Positions 6,841 to 14,634 of a DNA stretch of 47,118 bases are shown in pieces. A model generated the notes under the pieces. That model worked only from the letters and a program-made list of their open reading frames with translations. It ran no database searches and was not told the origin of the DNA. A program made the translations under genes and the position numbers. Source of the DNA: Bryobacterales bacterium (GTDB lineage Bacteria > Acidobacteriota > Terriglobia > Bryobacterales > Bryobacteraceae); the NCBI GenBank assembly GCA_947467185.1, contig CANIHR010000006.1, positions 1 to 47,118 on the forward strand, given 5' to 3'. How positions within the stretch are numbered: the first letter of the stretch is position 1; every line of letters starts with the position of its first letter.

Positions 6841-9800
6841 TTAGAACGCCAACTTCAGAGCGAACTGGATCTGCCGGGCCGGGGAGGACAGGCTGGTGAT
6901 TGCACCGAAGTTGCCTGCCAACACGTTGGCGGAAGGTGCGCCCAGGTTGGTTTTGTTGAACAGGTTGAAGAATTCCGCGCGGAACTCGACGCGCATCCCT
7001 TCCTTCGGAAGAGCGAATTCCTTGTGGGCGCCCAAATCGAAGTTGAAGATACCGGGCGTGACAGCGACGTTGCGGCCCAGGTTCCCGAAGGGGTTCGAGG
7101 GGTCGTTCGGCGTTGCCGTGCTGGGAGCGATGACCGCAGCCTTGTTGAAGTAATTCGTGGGGCTGCGTTCGGCGGAGTAGAGGCTGCCGCCGACATAATT
7201 CGGGCGGTAGGTGGGAGCGGTGGTCGTCTGGAAAGCAGTGGGAGGACCATAGCTCAGGTTGATCGGCTGCCCGGCGGTCGCAGTGTTGATGCCAGTCAGA
7301 CGCCAGCCGCCAACAACAGCGTTGGCAACCGAGTTGATCCCGGAGCCCCAGTGGCGACCCTTGCCGAACGGAACTTCCCAAACGGCGGTGGAGGTATTGT
7401 TCCAGGGCTGGTTGTAGCTGCCCAGACCCTTTTCACCGGCCAGGTTGCGGTAGTTCAGGCGGCTGTTGTCGTTGTTGAACGCTTCCAGGTGGCCGGCGGC
7501 GTTATCAATCGCCTTCGACCAGGTGAAGCTGTTCAGGAGGTAGAGACCACCGCTGTAGCGCTTTTCCAGCTTCCACTGCAGAGAGTGGTAATTGGAGTGA
7601 CCACCACCGAACGAGATCTGGATGAAGTCATAGCCAGTGATCGGGCGGCGGGAGATGAGCGAGGCGGTCTGGCCAGGCAGGTTCGGACGAGCCTGGTTGT
7701 AGTCGCCCAGCACCATCAGGCCGGTACCCTTGTTGCCGACGTACGCGACGTCGAGAACCAGGTTGTTAGCCAGTTCGCGCTGCACGGTGAAGTGCCAGGC
7801 CTGCACATACGACGTGCGGTAATCGGCCGGCGTGAAGTTGGTGCGAGTGGTGGCAGTGGAGAAGCTGGAGGGATCAGCCAGGCCTTTCGGGTAACCCTGC
7901 TGGGTCAGGCGGAAGCAACCGAGGTAGTTGTCGCCAGTGCAGAGGGTGGCGGGGTTGGACTGGTTGATGGTCAGGTTGACGATAGCGGGGCCGTTGTAGC
8001 CCAGCAGGTTTTCACCGCCCATGCGGTTGAAGTGGACGAAGCTGACGCCATAGCCAGTTCGGATGACCGTCTTCGGCATCACCTGCCACGCAATACCGAG
8101 GCGGGGCGCAAAGTTGTTGCGATCGGGGTGAACCAGCGAGCGGTCATACAGGCTGCCGGACTTCGCCTGAATCAGCTTGTTAGTAGCCGGGTCAAAGTTG
8201 GCGAGACGGTTCTTCTCTTCCCACTGCGGCGTGGCAAATTCGTAGCGAACGCCGACGTTGACAGTCAGCTTCTTATTGACCTTAAAGTCATCCTGCACGT
8301 AACCGAAGTGCATCCGCTGGCGATAGTTGAGAACCACTTCGTTGTTCAGGCTGTACGCAGAGCGCAGGCCCAGGAAAAAGTCGGCCAGGTTGTAGAGGTT
8401 GCTGGAACCCGACGTAGTGGGGCGAGTGAACTGACCGCCGTAGCTGTCGGCACCATACTGCGGGCTGAAGTCGAAGATGTCCGTGTTGATGGACTGGTAT
8501 TCGTAACCGGCCTTGATGGAGTGGCGGCCCAGAATCTTTGAATAGTTGCCCTTGGGGTTCAGGACGAACGGATTCTGGAACTGGGGGTTCGAACTCTGGC
8601 GACCCAGGTTGGTGAAACCGCTGATGCCCTGCGAGGTGAGGCCCCCGCCGATGACCGGCGAGGTCGGCAGACCAGGAATGCCATATTCCGTCAGCATGTT
8701 GCCGCGTTCGGAACCGAGCGCAAACTTGCCACCTTCCACCCAGCTGGCGGAGAAGCGGAAGTCGATGAGCGAGGTGGGCGAAACGTTGTAGTTGAGACCA
8801 CCGACAACCTGGCGGTTCAGAATGCGAACGTTGCCGTTGGCGTCACCACCGGAGTTGCCGGGGATCACATGGTTTTCGGTGCGGGTCAGCAGGCGGTCGC
8901 TGTAGCGGCCGAAGAAATTGAGATCGGACTTGGCGAAGTAATCGACGCGCAGATCGCCCTTGTCGTCCTGCCACGGGGTGGGCGTCAGGTAATCCCAGTT
9001 GTTGTTGGGAAGAGCACCGACCGCGGTGGGGCGGTTGGGAGTGGGCAGGTCGCCCAGAACTTTACGCGCGAACGCGGTCTGGGCGCTGACGGGAATGACA
9101 CCGTCGGTGTAGAGATCGCCATTGAGGGGGTTGCGAACGGGGACGCCGATGCGGCCGGCGCGCTGTTCCACGGAGGGCATGGTGGCGAACTGGAGAGTGC
9201 GTTCCACCTTGCGGAGACCTTCGTAATCAGCGAAGAAGAAGAGCTTGTCCTTCAGGATCGGGCCGCCGAAAGCAGCGCCGAACTGATTCTGCACGAGGAC
9301 GGGTTTCACACCAGTGGAAGGCTTAAAGAAACCAACCGCGTTGAGCTGCGTGTTGCGGAGGAATTCCCACACGGCGCCGTGGTACTGATTGGTGCCGCTG
9401 CGCACGGAAGCGTTGATGACTGCGCCACCGGCGCGGCCAAATTCGGCGGAGAAGTTATCGGTCTGAACGCGGAACTCTTCCACGGCGTCCGGATTGAGCT
9501 GGACAACCTGGTTGGAGAAGCCCTGGTTCGAGGTGCCGTAGGCATTGTTGTCCACGCCATCCACCATAAAGTTGTTGTGCGAACTGCGCAGGCCGTTCAC
9601 GTTGAATGAGGCGTCGCGATTCGAGATGTTCGACTTACGGACACCGGGCGAGAGTAGCGCGAGGTCAGCGTAAGCGCGACCATTCAGGGGGAGGTTGACG
9701 ATTTCAGCGCGGCGGATGACCTGGCCACGATCGCTGGTATCGGCTTCGAGGGCCGCGGCAGCAGCGGAAACCACAACACTGTCGGTAACGCCACCCACTT

Positions 9801-10113
9801 CGAGGTTCAGATTGACGCGCTGACGGGCACCGACGGTCAGATCAAATACGGAGGATGAGGCGGTTTTGAAGCCGGTCTTTTCCGCTGAGACCTTGTAGGC
9901 GCCGATGCGCAGGTTGAGGAATGAGTAGTCGCCCGAGCCATCGCTCAAAGCTTCCTGACGGATACCGGTACGGGTGTTTTCAATGGTGATTTTTGCACCG
10001 GGAACGGCGGATCCACTGGGATCGGCGATGCTGCCGAGGACTGAGGCGGAGTCGGACTGGGCGAACATTGCCCCGACTGCGCAGAAAAGCAGCGCTGTAA
10101 GTTTCTTCTTCAT
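6841..10113 (-). CDS. TonB-dependent receptor, Oar-like, with carboxypeptidase-regulatory-like domain
   Basis: 1090 residues. Outer-membrane receptor of the large acidobacterial Oar-like type, probably importing oligosaccharides or other bulky ligands with energy from TonB. A signal peptide covers ~1-18 (MKKKLTALLFCAVGAMFA). Residues ~22-105 are a carboxypeptidase-regulatory-like beta-sandwich (ADPSGSAVPGAKITIENT, then SFLNLRIGAYKVSAEKTGF). Residues ~125-240 form the plug domain (ending in the VVQLNPDAVEEFRV and GGAVINASVRSGTN segments). The remainder is a beta-barrel that ends in FALKLAF with the expected terminal aromatic. The ATG start has a good Shine-Dalgarno sequence (AGGAG, 10118-10122). 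No substrate-specific neighbour is present, so the ligand cannot be inferred. Confidence 0.95.
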   Translation of the reverse strand: MKKKLTALLFCAVGAMFAQSDSASVLGSIADPSGSAVPGAKITIENTRTGIRQEALSDGSGDYSFLNLRIGAYKVSAEKTGFKTASSSVFDLTVGARQRVNLNLEVGGVTDSVVVSAAAAALEADTSDRGQVIRRAEIVNLPLNGRAYADLALLSPGVRKSNISNRDASFNVNGLRSSHNNFMVDGVDNNAYGTSNQGFSNQVVQLNPDAVEEFRVQTDNFSAEFGRAGGAVINASVRSGTNQYHGAVWEFLRNTQLNAVGFFKPSTGVKPVLVQNQFGAAFGGPILKDKLFFFADYEGLRKVERTLQFATMPSVEQRAGRIGVPVRNPLNGDLYTDGVIPVSAQTAFARKVLGDLPTPNRPTAVGALPNNNWDYLTPTPWQDDKGDLRVDYFAKSDLNFFGRYSDRLLTRTENHVIPGNSGGDANGNVRILNRQVVGGLNYNVSPTSLIDFRFSASWVEGGKFALGSERGNMLTEYGIPGLPTSPVIGGGLTSQGISGFTNLGRQSSNPQFQNPFVLNPKGNYSKILGRHSIKAGYEYQSINTDIFDFSPQYGADSYGGQFTRPTTSGSSNLYNLADFFLGLRSAYSLNNEVVLNYRQRMHFGYVQDDFKVNKKLTVNVGVRYEFATPQWEEKNRLANFDPATNKLIQAKSGSLYDRSLVHPDRNNFAPRLGIAWQVMPKTVIRTGYGVSFVHFNRMGGENLLGYNGPAIVNLTINQSNPATLCTGDNYLGCFRLTQQGYPKGLADPSSFSTATTRTNFTPADYRTSYVQAWHFTVQRELANNLVLDVAYVGNKGTGLMVLGDYNQARPNLPGQTASLISRRPITGYDFIQISFGGGHSNYHSLQWKLEKRYSGGLYLLNSFTWSKAIDNAAGHLEAFNNDNSRLNYRNLAGEKGLGSYNQPWNNTSTAVWEVPFGKGRHWGSGINSVANAVVGGWRLTGINTATAGQPINLSYGPPTAFQTTTAPTYRPNYVGGSLYSAERSPTNYFNKAAVIAPSTATPNDPSNPFGNLGRNVAVTPGIFNFDLGAHKEFALPKEGMRVEFRAEFFNLFNKTNLGAPSANVLAGNFGAITSLSSPARQIQFALKLAF

Positions 10114-10117
10114 GTAA

Positions 10118-10145
10118 CTCCTGTAAAGCGATTCAGCCCATTTTA
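10118..10145 (-). promoter_or_regulatory. Promoter -10 box and ribosome binding site of the TonB-dependent receptor
   Basis: On the minus strand a TAAAAT box (10140-10145) is followed by AGGAG (10118-10122) and the ATG at 10113. A TTGACC lies upstream (10166-10171), but its 20-base spacing is too long for an ordinary -35, so the -35 is uncertain. The gene thus has a short leader with a classic ribosome binding site, unlike many other starts in the window. Confidence 0.55.
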
Positions 10146-10237
10146 CCAGGAAAACAACAAGCCAAGGTCAACAGGGGATTGCAGGAAGGTGACGGAACAG
10201 GCAGGAAGTAGTGTGGGTTTGATGGGAACTGAAGTGA

Positions 10238-10314
10238 TGGTGGCGGGAGGGAGACTCGAACTCCCGACCTACGGATTATGAGACCGTCGCTCTAGCCAGC
10301 TGAGCTACCCCGCC
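10238..10314 (-). tRNA. tRNA-Met (CAT anticodon), elongator type
   Basis: The minus strand folds as a full cloverleaf of 77 bases with CCA encoded at the end. The acceptor stem is GGCGGGG paired with TCCCGCC, the D-arm holds AGCTCAGCTGGCTAGAGC, the anticodon loop is CTCATAA, and the T-arm is GGGAG-TTCGAGT-CTCCC. Pair 1-72 is G-C, which argues against an initiator tRNA. CAT could in principle also be the lysidine-modified tRNA-Ile, but the body resembles elongator Met. Bases 31 and 39 form a T-T mismatch. It lies 15 bases after the peptidase gene on the same strand and may be co-transcribed with it. Confidence 0.95.
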
Positions 10315-10329
10315 CTGAAAATTATTTTA

Positions 10330-11808
10330 TCACTGTCCCTTCGCGAATTGGCTGCCGGGGGACCATTTGGGCTTTTCGGGGGCATTGGCGATGTCTTCCA
10401 CCAGGGTTCCGAAGAAGGTATTGAACTTGTCAGCGGCCTCGGGAAGCCAGGGCTGAGTCAGGTCGTCCAGGGGCGAATGATAGCGTTTGGCGTACCACTC
10501 CCGGTAGGCGGCTTCGTCAGGCGTGCCTTTCTCGTAGCCGAAGATGAAGCCCGTGGCGGGGACACCGATCTGCATGAAATTCCAGTGGTCGGAGCGCCGG
10601 AGGAGGTTGCGTTCGGGCTCGGGATCGGGCTGGATCCGGATGCCCATGGTGCCCGCGACACGGCGGGCAGTTTCGCCCAGGGTTGATTCGTTGAGAGCCA
10701 GCATGGTGAGGGTTTTCAGTGGAAAGATGGGTCGGAGCTGGTCGAGATTGATGTTCGCGACGATGTGGTCTTTCGGAACCGTCAGGTGGCGGGCGTAGTA
10801 GCTGGAGCCGAGCAGGCCTTTCTCTTCGGCTGTGACGACGACGAACAGGATCGAACGCTTCGTGGTGCGGTGCGCGGCCTTCAGTTTTTCGGCGAAGTCG
10901 ATCAGGGTGGCGACGTAGGCGGCATCGTCGAAGGCTCCGTTGTAGATGTTGTCCTTGCCCCAGGCCTCGCCCAGACCGTAGCCATCGAGGTGGGCGGAGA
11001 TGGCTACGTATTCATTGGCGAGGGCTGGATCGGAACCGGGCAGGATGGCGAGGATGTTGTCGGAGGTGACGTCCGAAGCTTTGGAGGCGAGGGTGACTTT
11101 GAGCTGCGCGGGCAAGGAGAACCAGGGTAGCGCTTTCCCGGCACGGGCGGCTTCCAGCAGTTCTTTATAAGTGTGGCCCGAGCCAGCTAAGAGGAGTTCG
11201 GCTTCCGCTGGATTGAAACGGAAAGTCATCGCAGATGCCGCAGCCGGTTTCGCCTCGGCGAGGCGCATCGAAACCAGATACTGGACGGGCCATCGAGGTG
11301 CTTCGGTGCCGTCAGGATTATCGACGCCCAGGGTTGCCACGGACCCGGCAGGGAGTGACTTCGCAGTGTGGCCCGTTAGTTGGACCACGATCTTTCCGGC
11401 GACACTGAAGTCCGCCGGAGCCTCGCCCGTCCCGGCAAAGACCAAACCGGCCTCCAGCTTTGCGGGCAGGTTCTCCTGCATCCGGAAAGCGATCTGATGG
11501 AGCCAGCGCAGTTTCGTCGAAGCGCCGTTGCGAACGAGTTCGACGGAGGACGCCGACGGGTCAAACCGAACCTGATGCAGCGGCACCGACTGGAAGTAGC
11601 CCTTCTCGCCTGCCGCCTTCAGACCCGCCTTTTCAAACTGCGTGGCGACATAGCGGGCGGCCTTCTGATACTCCTCCGTCCCCGCCTCGCGGCCCTTCAT
11701 GGAATCGCCCGAGAGCGCAACGATATGCGACCACCAGTTTCTCGTTGCCGCATCGGGTTCGACGGCGAAAAGCGTTCCGCAAAGGAAGAGCAGCGAGAGA
11801 TAGCGCAT
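10330..11808 (-). CDS. Exported M28-family zinc metallopeptidase
   Basis: 492 residues from the ATG at 11808, which opens a signal peptide (MRYLSLLFLCGTLFA). A GTG nine codons upstream would place extra residues before it. The M28 aminopeptidase fold is supported by the two-zinc ligand set: HLD (His273, Asp275), FDDA (Asp294 or 295), the TAEEKG motif (catalytic Glu328, ligand Glu329), NINLDQ (Asp356) and SDHWNF (His408). Residues ~120-235 between the N-terminal part and the catalytic core look like an inserted PA-type domain. Such enzymes remove N-terminal residues from peptides in the periplasm or outside the cell. A TAGCCT box ends 7 bases before the ATG and no Shine-Dalgarno is present. 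The tRNA-Met gene follows directly. Confidence 0.92.
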   Translation of the reverse strand: MRYLSLLFLCGTLFAVEPDAATRNWWSHIVALSGDSMKGREAGTEEYQKAARYVATQFEKAGLKAAGEKGYFQSVPLHQVRFDPSASSVELVRNGASTKLRWLHQIAFRMQENLPAKLEAGLVFAGTGEAPADFSVAGKIVVQLTGHTAKSLPAGSVATLGVDNPDGTEAPRWPVQYLVSMRLAEAKPAAASAMTFRFNPAEAELLLAGSGHTYKELLEAARAGKALPWFSLPAQLKVTLASKASDVTSDNILAILPGSDPALANEYVAISAHLDGYGLGEAWGKDNIYNGAFDDAAYVATLIDFAEKLKAAHRTTKRSILFVVVTAEEKGLLGSSYYARHLTVPKDHIVANINLDQLRPIFPLKTLTMLALNESTLGETARRVAGTMGIRIQPDPEPERNLLRRSDHWNFMQIGVPATGFIFGYEKGTPDEAAYREWYAKRYHSPLDDLTQPWLPEAADKFNTFFGTLVEDIANAPEKPKWSPGSQFAKGQ

Positions 11809-11815
11809 GGGAGAG

Positions 11816-11821
11816 AGGCTA
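11816..11821 (-). promoter_or_regulatory. Candidate -10 box (TAGCCT) for leaderless M28 gene
   Basis: On the minus strand TAGCCT is followed by 7 bases and then the ATG at 11808. There is no Shine-Dalgarno sequence in the gap. Only 34 bases separate this start from the rnpB 5' end, so the two divergent promoters must overlap. Confidence 0.4.
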
Positions 11822-11842
11822 CCACTGTGCAACACTGAAGTT

Positions 11843-12254
11843 GGCAGGCGCCGGACGGATAGCCGCTGGCCTGACCTTGTTTCGACAAGGTGGGGGCGAG
11901 AGGAAAGTCCGGTCTCCGCAGAGCAGCGTGCCGGCTAACGGCCGGGGGGGACCTCTCATAAGGGGTCTTTACGGAAAGTGCCACAGAAAATATACCGCCC
12001 CTGAACCCGCAAGGGTTTGGAGGTAAGGGTGAAATGGTGCGGTAAAAGCGCACCGCGGACGGAGTAATCCGGCTGGCAGGGCAAACCCCACGCGGAGCAA
12101 GACCAAATAGGGGAGGAGGAGCGGCTCGCTCCGTCATACTTCCGGGTAGGTCGCTGGAGCCACATAGTAATGTGTGGCCTGGATGAATGGCTATCGCTTT
12201 TGTTTCCGCGAGGAAGCAGGAGTACAGAAACCGGCTTATAGCCCGGCGTCTGCC
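11843..12254 (+). ncRNA. rnpB: RNase P RNA (bacterial class A)
   Basis: The catalytic RNA of ribonuclease P, which removes 5' leaders from precursor tRNAs. Conserved core segments appear in order: GAGGAAAGTCCGG (from 11899), ACAGAAAATATACCGCC (from ~11983), GGTAAGGGTGAAATGGTGCGG (from ~12021, the last bases being the start of a variable arm), GCAAACCCC, AGCAAGACCAAATAGG (~12096), GGTAGGTCGCTGGAGCC (~12146), GATGAATGGCTATC and ACAGAAACCGGCTTATA. Ends were set by helix P1, GGCAGGCGCCGG (11843-11854) pairing with CCGGCGTCTGCC (12243-12254) with one G-T pair; P2 is GATAGCC with GGCTATC. About 412 bases, normal for class A. No terminator is seen before the thiO-like start 15 bases on. Confidence 0.97.
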
Positions 12255-12255
12255 G

Positions 12256-12261
12256 TAATCT
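12256..12261 (+). promoter_or_regulatory. Candidate -10 box (TAATCT) for leaderless thiO-like gene
   Basis: TAATCT ends 8 bases before the GTG at 12270 and begins 1 base after the predicted 3' end of rnpB. There is no Shine-Dalgarno sequence. Any -35 element would lie inside the rnpB 3' domain. Confidence 0.4.
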
Positions 12262-12269
12262 TAAAGTTA

Positions 12270-13277
12270 GTGGAACGCATCAACGTAGTGGGCGCGGGCC
12301 TCATCGGTCTGGGTAGCGCGTGGCGTCTGGCTCAAAAGGGCGCCGAAGTGACCGTTTTCGATGCCCGCGACGCTGGCTGCGAGGCCAGTTGGACCGCCGC
12401 CGGCATGCTGGCTCCGGGTGGTGAATTCTTTGAACCCTCCGAACTTGCGACGCTGGGAATGCGCAGTCTGGCAATGTACCCCGACTTCGTCCGAGAGTTG
12501 GAAGAGGACTCGGGCGTCACCATCGACTATTCCCGTTCCGGCGCCATTGAAGTTGCCTATTCCGACGCGGAAGCAGCGGCGCTGGAAACCCGGGCGGCGG
12601 CACAAAAGCTCTGCGGTATCCCCTCGGAAGCGTGTAAACATGACAGCCGTCCGGCCCGATTTTTCCCCGAAGATGCCCACGTTGACCCTCGCGATCTGAC
12701 CCGCGCGCTACGGGTTGCCTGCCAGCGCCGCGGGGTGAACTTGCTGGAAAATGAGCCGATCACTAAAATTTCAGCAGATGGGCGCGTCTGGACGGCAAAC
12801 GGCGTGAATGCAGGCAGCGTCACACTTGTGGCCGCCGGAGCGTGGAGTTCCGCACTATTGACCGACCTTCCCGGACCCAGGCCGGAGGTGATTCCGGTGA
12901 GGGGCCATCTGATATCCTGGCCGTTGCGGGCTGGTCTGCTGGGTCCGATTCTGCGGCACGGATCCACCTACATGGTGCAGCGGCGATCGGGCGTTTTGCT
13001 GGCGGGGACCACCAGGGAGTACGTTGGCTTTGATCGGACGCTGGATGAGACTGCGCTTGCCGAAATTCAGGCTCGTGCCGAAGAACTGCTGCCGTTGCTG
13101 GCCGGACAGGCGCCCACTGAACGCTGGAATGGCTTCCGCCCGTTTGTGGAGGGCGAGCTTCCGTGGATTTCACAACTGGGCCGCAGCTGCGTTTGGGCCG
13201 CTTACGGGCATTACCGGAACGGCATCCTGCTGGCTCCGGAGACCATTCAGCGCGTGGCGGGATACCTGCTTGCGTAA
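12270..13277 (+). CDS. thiO: FAD-dependent glycine oxidase-like protein (ThiO family)
   Basis: 335 residues from the GTG at 12270 (MERINVVGAGLIGLGSAW). The frame is open upstream, but that part lies in rnpB. The N-terminus is a Rossmann dinucleotide-binding fold (GAGLIG at residues ~9-14, with an acidic VFDA end of strand 2). SWTAAGMLAPGGE at ~40-52 is typical of ThiO, and the C-terminal FAD-binding part reads GHYRNGILLAP. ThiO oxidises glycine to iminoacetate for the thiazole part of thiamine in aerobes. No other thiamine gene is near, so a related D-amino-acid oxidase activity is possible. The stop overlaps the start of the efflux outer-membrane gene by 8 bases. Confidence 0.85.
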   Translation: MERINVVGAGLIGLGSAWRLAQKGAEVTVFDARDAGCEASWTAAGMLAPGGEFFEPSELATLGMRSLAMYPDFVRELEEDSGVTIDYSRSGAIEVAYSDAEAAALETRAAAQKLCGIPSEACKHDSRPARFFPEDAHVDPRDLTRALRVACQRRGVNLLENEPITKISADGRVWTANGVNAGSVTLVAAGAWSSALLTDLPGPRPEVIPVRGHLISWPLRAGLLGPILRHGSTYMVQRRSGVLLAGTTREYVGFDRTLDETALAEIQARAEELLPLLAGQAPTERWNGFRPFVEGELPWISQLGRSCVWAAYGHYRNGILLAPETIQRVAGYLLA

Positions 13278-14634
13278 AGTTTCTGTAGCTCTTTTGGCCG
13301 TGGCTGGCTGCGCGTTGGGGCAGCAACCGCTGACGCTGGAAGATGCCGTGGGGCGGGCGCTGAAGAACTATCCGTCGATTCGGGTTTCACAAGAACAGAT
13401 CAACGCGGCGGGTGCGGGCATTCAGCTGGCGCGCACGGCGTATTTGCCGAAAGTCGACGCCATCGCGACCGTGGACCGGGCCACGCGCAACAACGTGTTC
13501 GGGATGTCGCTGCCGCAGAGTACCCTGCCCTCGATTTCGGGGCCGGTGATTGGTTCGAACAACTTTGGGAGCGTGTGGGGCAGCGGGATCGGCGTGCTGG
13601 TGTCGTGGGAGCCGTTCGATTTTGGTCTGCGTTCCGCGAATGTGGCGGTGGCCGATGCGGCGAAGGTGCAGTCGGAAGCAGCGCTGAAACGCGCACAGTT
13701 TGAAGTAGCCGTGAAGGCGGCTGACAGTTACCTGACGCTGGTGGCGGCAGACGAGGCCATCAAGGCGGCCCAGGCGGGTGTGGACCGGGCGGCGGCACTG
13801 CTGAAGATAATCACCGCGCAGGTTTCCGCGCAGTTGCGGCCTGGCGCGGATCAGTCGCGTGCCGAAGCGGAGCTGGCGGCGGCAAAAACGCAGGTAATTC
13901 AGGCACAGCAGGCGTCGGACATGGCTCGGGCCACGCTGGCGCAGTTTGCCGGGGGTGAGCCGGGGCAGTTGACGATGTCGCCCGGGCGTTTATTGCAGTT
14001 GCCGATGACCGGCGAAGTAGCGGCCGCCAATACGGCGACGAATCCGCTGGCACAGGAACAGGCGGCGGCAGTGGAACAGGCGCAGGCGCAGTTGCGGGTT
14101 CTGGAACGGTCGTATTTCCCGAAATTTTATCTGCAGGGCGCGGCGTATGCGCGGGGCACCGGCGCGGAAGTCAATGGTGCCCGACTGGGAGGCCTGAATG
14201 GTCTGGCTCCGACGACACAGAATTACGGGGTCGGGTTCACGATGACGTTCCCGGTGGCCGACCTGCCGGGTCTGCGAGCGAAGGAGGCCGCCCAGGGAGC
14301 GACGATTCGGGCGCAGAAGGCACGGTCGGAACAACTGGCGGTGGAACTGCGGGCGCAGTGGAATCGGGCGGTAGCGAATCTGAATGGCGCACGCCGGATC
14401 GCAGAGAATCTGCCGGTGCAGGTGTCAGCGGCCCGGACAGCGGTTTCGCAGGCAACGGCGCGGTACCAGGCGGGACTGGGAAATTTCAGCGAAGTGGCGG
14501 AAGCGGAACGGCTGCTCACGCAGGCGGAGATTGACGAATCACTGGCAAAGCTGAGCGTCTGGCGCGGACTGCTGGCGGTGGCGACAGCAGCGGGTGACAT
14601 TCAGCCCTTCGTGGCCGAAACGGTGACGAAATGA
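13270..14634 (+). CDS. TolC-family outer-membrane efflux protein
   Basis: 454 residues from a TTG at 13270, chosen because it opens a signal peptide (MRKVSVALLAVAGCALGQ). The mature part starts QPLTLEDAVGRALKNYPSI, the standard entry to an outer-membrane factor, and has two repeated halves of long alpha-helices rich in Ala, Gln and Glu (residues ~120-200 and ~330-440) separated by beta-strand segments. TolC-type trimers form the outer-membrane channel of tripartite pumps. The gene begins inside the thiO-like 3' end and its TGA overlaps the pump ATG (ATGA at 14631), so translation of the efflux genes is probably coupled. Confidence 0.92.
   Translation: MRKVSVALLAVAGCALGQQPLTLEDAVGRALKNYPSIRVSQEQINAAGAGIQLARTAYLPKVDAIATVDRATRNNVFGMSLPQSTLPSISGPVIGSNNFGSVWGSGIGVLVSWEPFDFGLRSANVAVADAAKVQSEAALKRAQFEVAVKAADSYLTLVAADEAIKAAQAGVDRAAALLKIITAQVSAQLRPGADQSRAEAELAAAKTQVIQAQQASDMARATLAQFAGGEPGQLTMSPGRLLQLPMTGEVAAANTATNPLAQEQAAAVEQAQAQLRVLERSYFPKFYLQGAAYARGTGAEVNGARLGGLNGLAPTTQNYGVGFTMTFPVADLPGLRAKEAAQGATIRAQKARSEQLAVELRAQWNRAVANLNGARRIAENLPVQVSAARTAVSQATARYQAGLGNFSEVAEAERLLTQAEIDESLAKLSVWRGLLAVATAAGDIQPFVAETVTK

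Noticed and set aside
6820-8541. Long open frame on the plus strand opposite the TonB-dependent receptor
   Set aside because: It is antisense to a gene with clear domain structure; its product is a Val/Gly/Arg/Glu-rich sequence typical of the reverse complement of GC-rich codons and shows no domain.
10166-10171. TTGACC as -35 for the TonB-dependent receptor
   Set aside because: The spacing of 20 bases to TAAAAT is too long for a standard promoter, so I did not call it.
11460-12137. Open frames on both strands across the peptidase 5' end and rnpB
   Set aside because: They overlap highly conserved RNase P RNA core segments and the peptidase signal-peptide region; composition is Arg/Pro/Ser-rich without a domain.
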